Positions 5,514-7,105 of a stretch of 7,105 nt of DNA are shown in pieces (within the stretch, counting starts at the first letter, position 1; every line of letters begins with the position of its first letter). The translations under genes and the position numbers were made by a program. The notes under the pieces are model-generated. The model did not search any database. It saw only the letters and a list, made by a program, of their open reading frames with translations, and had not been told where the DNA came from. The stretch is taken from contig JAJAYS010000306.1 of NCBI GenBank assembly GCA_026786065.1, positions 1-7,105 of the forward strand. The letters are read 5' to 3'. Source of the DNA: Polaromonas sp. (lineage in GTDB: Bacteria > Pseudomonadota > Gammaproteobacteria > Burkholderiales > Burkholderiaceae_C).

Positions 5514-6923
5514 ATGAACCAATTCGATAAAAAATCCGAGGCCTGGTCGGCGTTGTTTTCCGAGCCGATGAGCGACCTGGTCAAGCGCTACACCGCCAGC
5601 GTGTTCTTCGACAAGCGGCTGGCTCAAGCCGACATCGCCGGCTCGCTGGCCCATGCCGGCATGCTGGCGGCGCAAAACATCATCGGCGCCGACGACCATG
5701 CCGCCATTGAAAAAGGCCTGGCGCAAATTGCCCACGAGATCGAATCCGGCGCGTTTGAATGGAAGCTCGACCTCGAAGACGTGCACCTGAACATCGAGGC
5801 GCGACTGACGCAGCTCGTCGGCGACGCCGGCAAGCGCCTGCACACCGGCCGTTCGCGCAACGACCAGGTCGCGACCGACGTGCGCCTGTGGCTGCGCGGC
5901 GAGATCGACCTGATCGCCGGGCTGCTGCACGCCCTGCAAAAAGCGCTGGTCGATCTGGCTGAAAAAAATGTCGATGTCGTGATGCCCGGCTTCACCCACC
6001 TGCAGGTGGCGCAGCCGGTGAGCTTTGGCCACCACATGCTGGCCTATGTCGAGATGTTCGCGCGCGACGCCGAACGCCTGGCCGACGTGCGAAAACGCGT
6101 CAACCGGCTGCCGCTGGGCGCCGCCGCGCTGGCCGGCACCAGCTACCCGCTGGACCGTGAACGGGTTGCGCGCACGCTCGGCATGGTCGATGCCGCAGGC
6201 CAGCCGCAGGTCTGCCAGAACAGCCTGGACGCGGTCAGCGACCGCGACTTCGCGATTGAATTCAGCGCGGCCGCCGCACTGGCGATGGTCCACATCAGCC
6301 GCCTCAGCGAAGAGCTGGTGCTGTGGATGAGCCAGAGCTTCGGCTTCATCGACATTGCCGACCGCTTTTGCACCGGTTCGTCCATCATGCCGCAGAAGAA
6401 AAACCCGGACGTGCCCGAGCTGGCACGCGGCAAAACCGGCCGTGTCGTCGGCCACCTGATGGCGCTGATCACGCTGATGAAGGGCCAGCCGCTGGCCTAC
6501 AACAAAGACAACCAGGAAGACAAGGAGCCGCTGTTCGACACCGTCGATACGCTGAAAGACACGCTGCGCATCTTTGCCGACATGGTGGGCGGCATCACGG
6601 TCAAGCCCGAGGCGATGGAGCGCGCCGCGCTCAAGGGCTACGCCACCGCGACCGACCTGGCCGATTACCTGGTCAAAAAAGGCCTGCCGTTTCGGGATGC
6701 CCACGAGACCGTGGCCCATGCGGTGAAGGCCGCGATGGCGCAGGCGGTCGATCTGTCGGAGCTGCCGCTGGCGGTGCTGCAGCAGTTTCATCCACAAATC
6801 GACAACGACGTGTATGCGGTGCTGAGCCTGCGCGGCTCGCTGCATGCACGCAACACGCTGGGCGGCACCGCACCGGACCAGGTGCGGGCACAGATTGCGC
6901 GCCACCGGGCGCGGCTGGGCTGA
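5514..6923 (+). CDS. argH: Argininosuccinate lyase
   Basis: This encodes 469 residues and appears complete; the family is usually about 455-470. ArgH is a cytoplasmic homotetramer that splits argininosuccinate into arginine and fumarate, the last step of arginine synthesis. Family motifs in order: [13 protein letters not shown] at 86-98, [13 protein letters not shown] at 110-122 (substrate binding), [17 protein letters not shown] at 158-174 with the conserved His162, and the fumarase/aspartase superfamily signature [11 protein letters not shown] at 288-298, whose mobile loop carries the catalytic serine (Ser289 or Ser290). [11 protein letters not shown] at 329-339 and a normal C-terminal domain follow. 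I chose ATG 5514-5516 because [20 protein letters not shown] is a normal ArgH N-terminus. The same frame is open back to about 5268, but that stretch is Pro/Arg/Cys-rich and unlike ArgH. No clear Shine-Dalgarno precedes the ATG. It is divergent from the algZ-algR pair. No key residue is missing. Confidence 0.98.
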   Translation: MNQFDKKSEAWSALFSEPMSDLVKRYTASVFFDKRLAQADIAGSLAHAGMLAAQNIIGADDHAAIEKGLAQIAHEIESGAFEWKLDLEDVHLNIEARLTQLVGDAGKRLHTGRSRNDQVATDVRLWLRGEIDLIAGLLHALQKALVDLAEKNVDVVMPGFTHLQVAQPVSFGHHMLAYVEMFARDAERLADVRKRVNRLPLGAAALAGTSYPLDRERVARTLGMVDAAGQPQVCQNSLDAVSDRDFAIEFSAAAALAMVHISRLSEELVLWMSQSFGFIDIADRFCTGSSIMPQKKNPDVPELARGKTGRVVGHLMALITLMKGQPLAYNKDNQEDKEPLFDTVDTLKDTLRIFADMVGGITVKPEAMERAALKGYATATDLADYLVKKGLPFRDAHETVAHAVKAAMAQAVDLSELPLAVLQQFHPQIDNDVYAVLSLRGSLHARNTLGGTAPDQVRAQIARHRARLG

Positions 6924-6941
6924 GCCAAAGACTGCGGCTCC

Positions 6942-6966
6942 GCCCGGTTTGACGGGCACACGCCCG
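6942..6966 (+). other. Alternative hairpins downstream of argH
   Basis: GCCCG at 6942-6946 can pair with CGGGC at 6953-6957, and that same CGGGC can instead pair with GCCCG at 6962-6966 over an ACAC loop. The structures lie 19 bases after the argH stop. There is no T-run, so this is not a standard intrinsic terminator. It could protect the 3' end or serve as part of a Rho-dependent end. Confidence 0.3.
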
Positions 6967-6974
6967 GCCCCCAT

Positions 6975-7012
6975 CCGTTCGGGTTAAGCCTGTCGAAGCC
7001 TGTCGAAGCCTG
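6975..7012. repeat. Intergenic repeat remnant with 10-bp tandem duplication
   Basis: CCGTTCGGG (6975-6983), then AAGCCTGTCG at 6986-6995 and again at 6996-7005, then AAGCCTG at 7006-7012. The CCGTTCGGG...TGTCGAAGCC arrangement resembles a short palindromic intergenic element (ends TTCG/CGAA) that I remember as widespread in beta- and gammaproteobacteria. The second and partial third units look like a local duplication by slippage. The identification is from memory. Confidence 0.5.
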
Positions 7013-7057
7013 CCGCGCCGGCCCAAACCGCCCGCGCCGCAACCCGCTGCGCACACC

Positions 7058-7086
7058 GCAGGCAGCCTGCCGATTGGATTTTTTTT
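7058..7086 (+). terminator. Possible imperfect intrinsic terminator
   Basis: GCAGG (7058-7062), CAG, CCTGC (7066-7070) forms a 5-bp GC-rich hairpin, and a run of eight T lies at 7079-7086. The eight-base gap between stem and T-run is longer than in standard terminators, and the loop is tight. It is about 135 bp beyond the argH stop. It could end the argH transcript, or the T-run may belong to the upstream region of the next gene. Confidence 0.3.
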
Positions 7087-7105
7087 GTCGCTCGGGGCTT
7101 TTTCC

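Noticed and set aside
5499..6974. Very long open frame on the minus strand opposite argH (491 codons)
   Set aside because: It mirrors the GC-biased third positions of argH. The product is rich in Gln, Arg, His and Val with no recognisable domain, and argH on the other strand is certain.

Overview
The window looks like chromosomal DNA of a high-GC betaproteobacterium, most likely of the Comamonadaceae (Polaromonas/Rhodoferax-like). The grounds are the ArgH sequence, which resembles family members I remember from that group, the argH-algZ-algR neighbourhood, and intergenic repeats of a style I associate with those genomes. This is recognition from memory, not a database result. I see no mobile element, tRNA, rRNA or CRISPR array.

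Layout, left to right. (1) 1-867, plus strand: the 3' end of a very large gene for a cyclic beta-1,2-glucan synthase (NdvB/Cgs type). Only the C-terminal GH94-like domain is in view. (2) 868-962: a short convergent gap with two small hairpins, the first of which carries the stop codon of the glucan synthase gene. (3) 963-3106, minus strand: a probable two-gene operon in which an AI-2E/PerM-family membrane protein is followed 17 bp later by a TerC/YgdQ-family membrane protein. The PerM-like protein has an unusual N-terminal Val-Glu-Ala repeat encoded by a 9-bp tandem repeat. (4) 3107-3387: an intergenic stretch with the likely control region of that operon. (5) 3388-5225, minus strand: a two-component system of the AlgZ/AlgR (LytS/LytTR) type with a 4-bp ATGA overlap between kinase and regulator. 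(6) 5226-5513: a divergent control region with a perfect short palindrome over a candidate -10 box. (7) 5514-6923, plus strand: argH, argininosuccinate lyase, complete. (8) 6924-7105: non-coding, with hairpins, a short tandem repeat and a T-run.

How the parts fit. argH completes arginine biosynthesis. Its divergent placement next to an algZ-algR pair matches the arrangement known from Pseudomonas, where hemC follows algR. Here hemC does not follow: the next gene is the PerM-like one after 281 bp. The glucan synthase and the two membrane proteins concern the cell envelope, but nothing in the sequence ties them functionally to the two-component system.

I did not find a clearly new biological system. 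The items most worth a second look are the in-frame 9-bp repeat in the PerM-like gene, the palindrome between algZ and argH, the missing hemC, and the repeat that appears to form the end of the glucan synthase gene.
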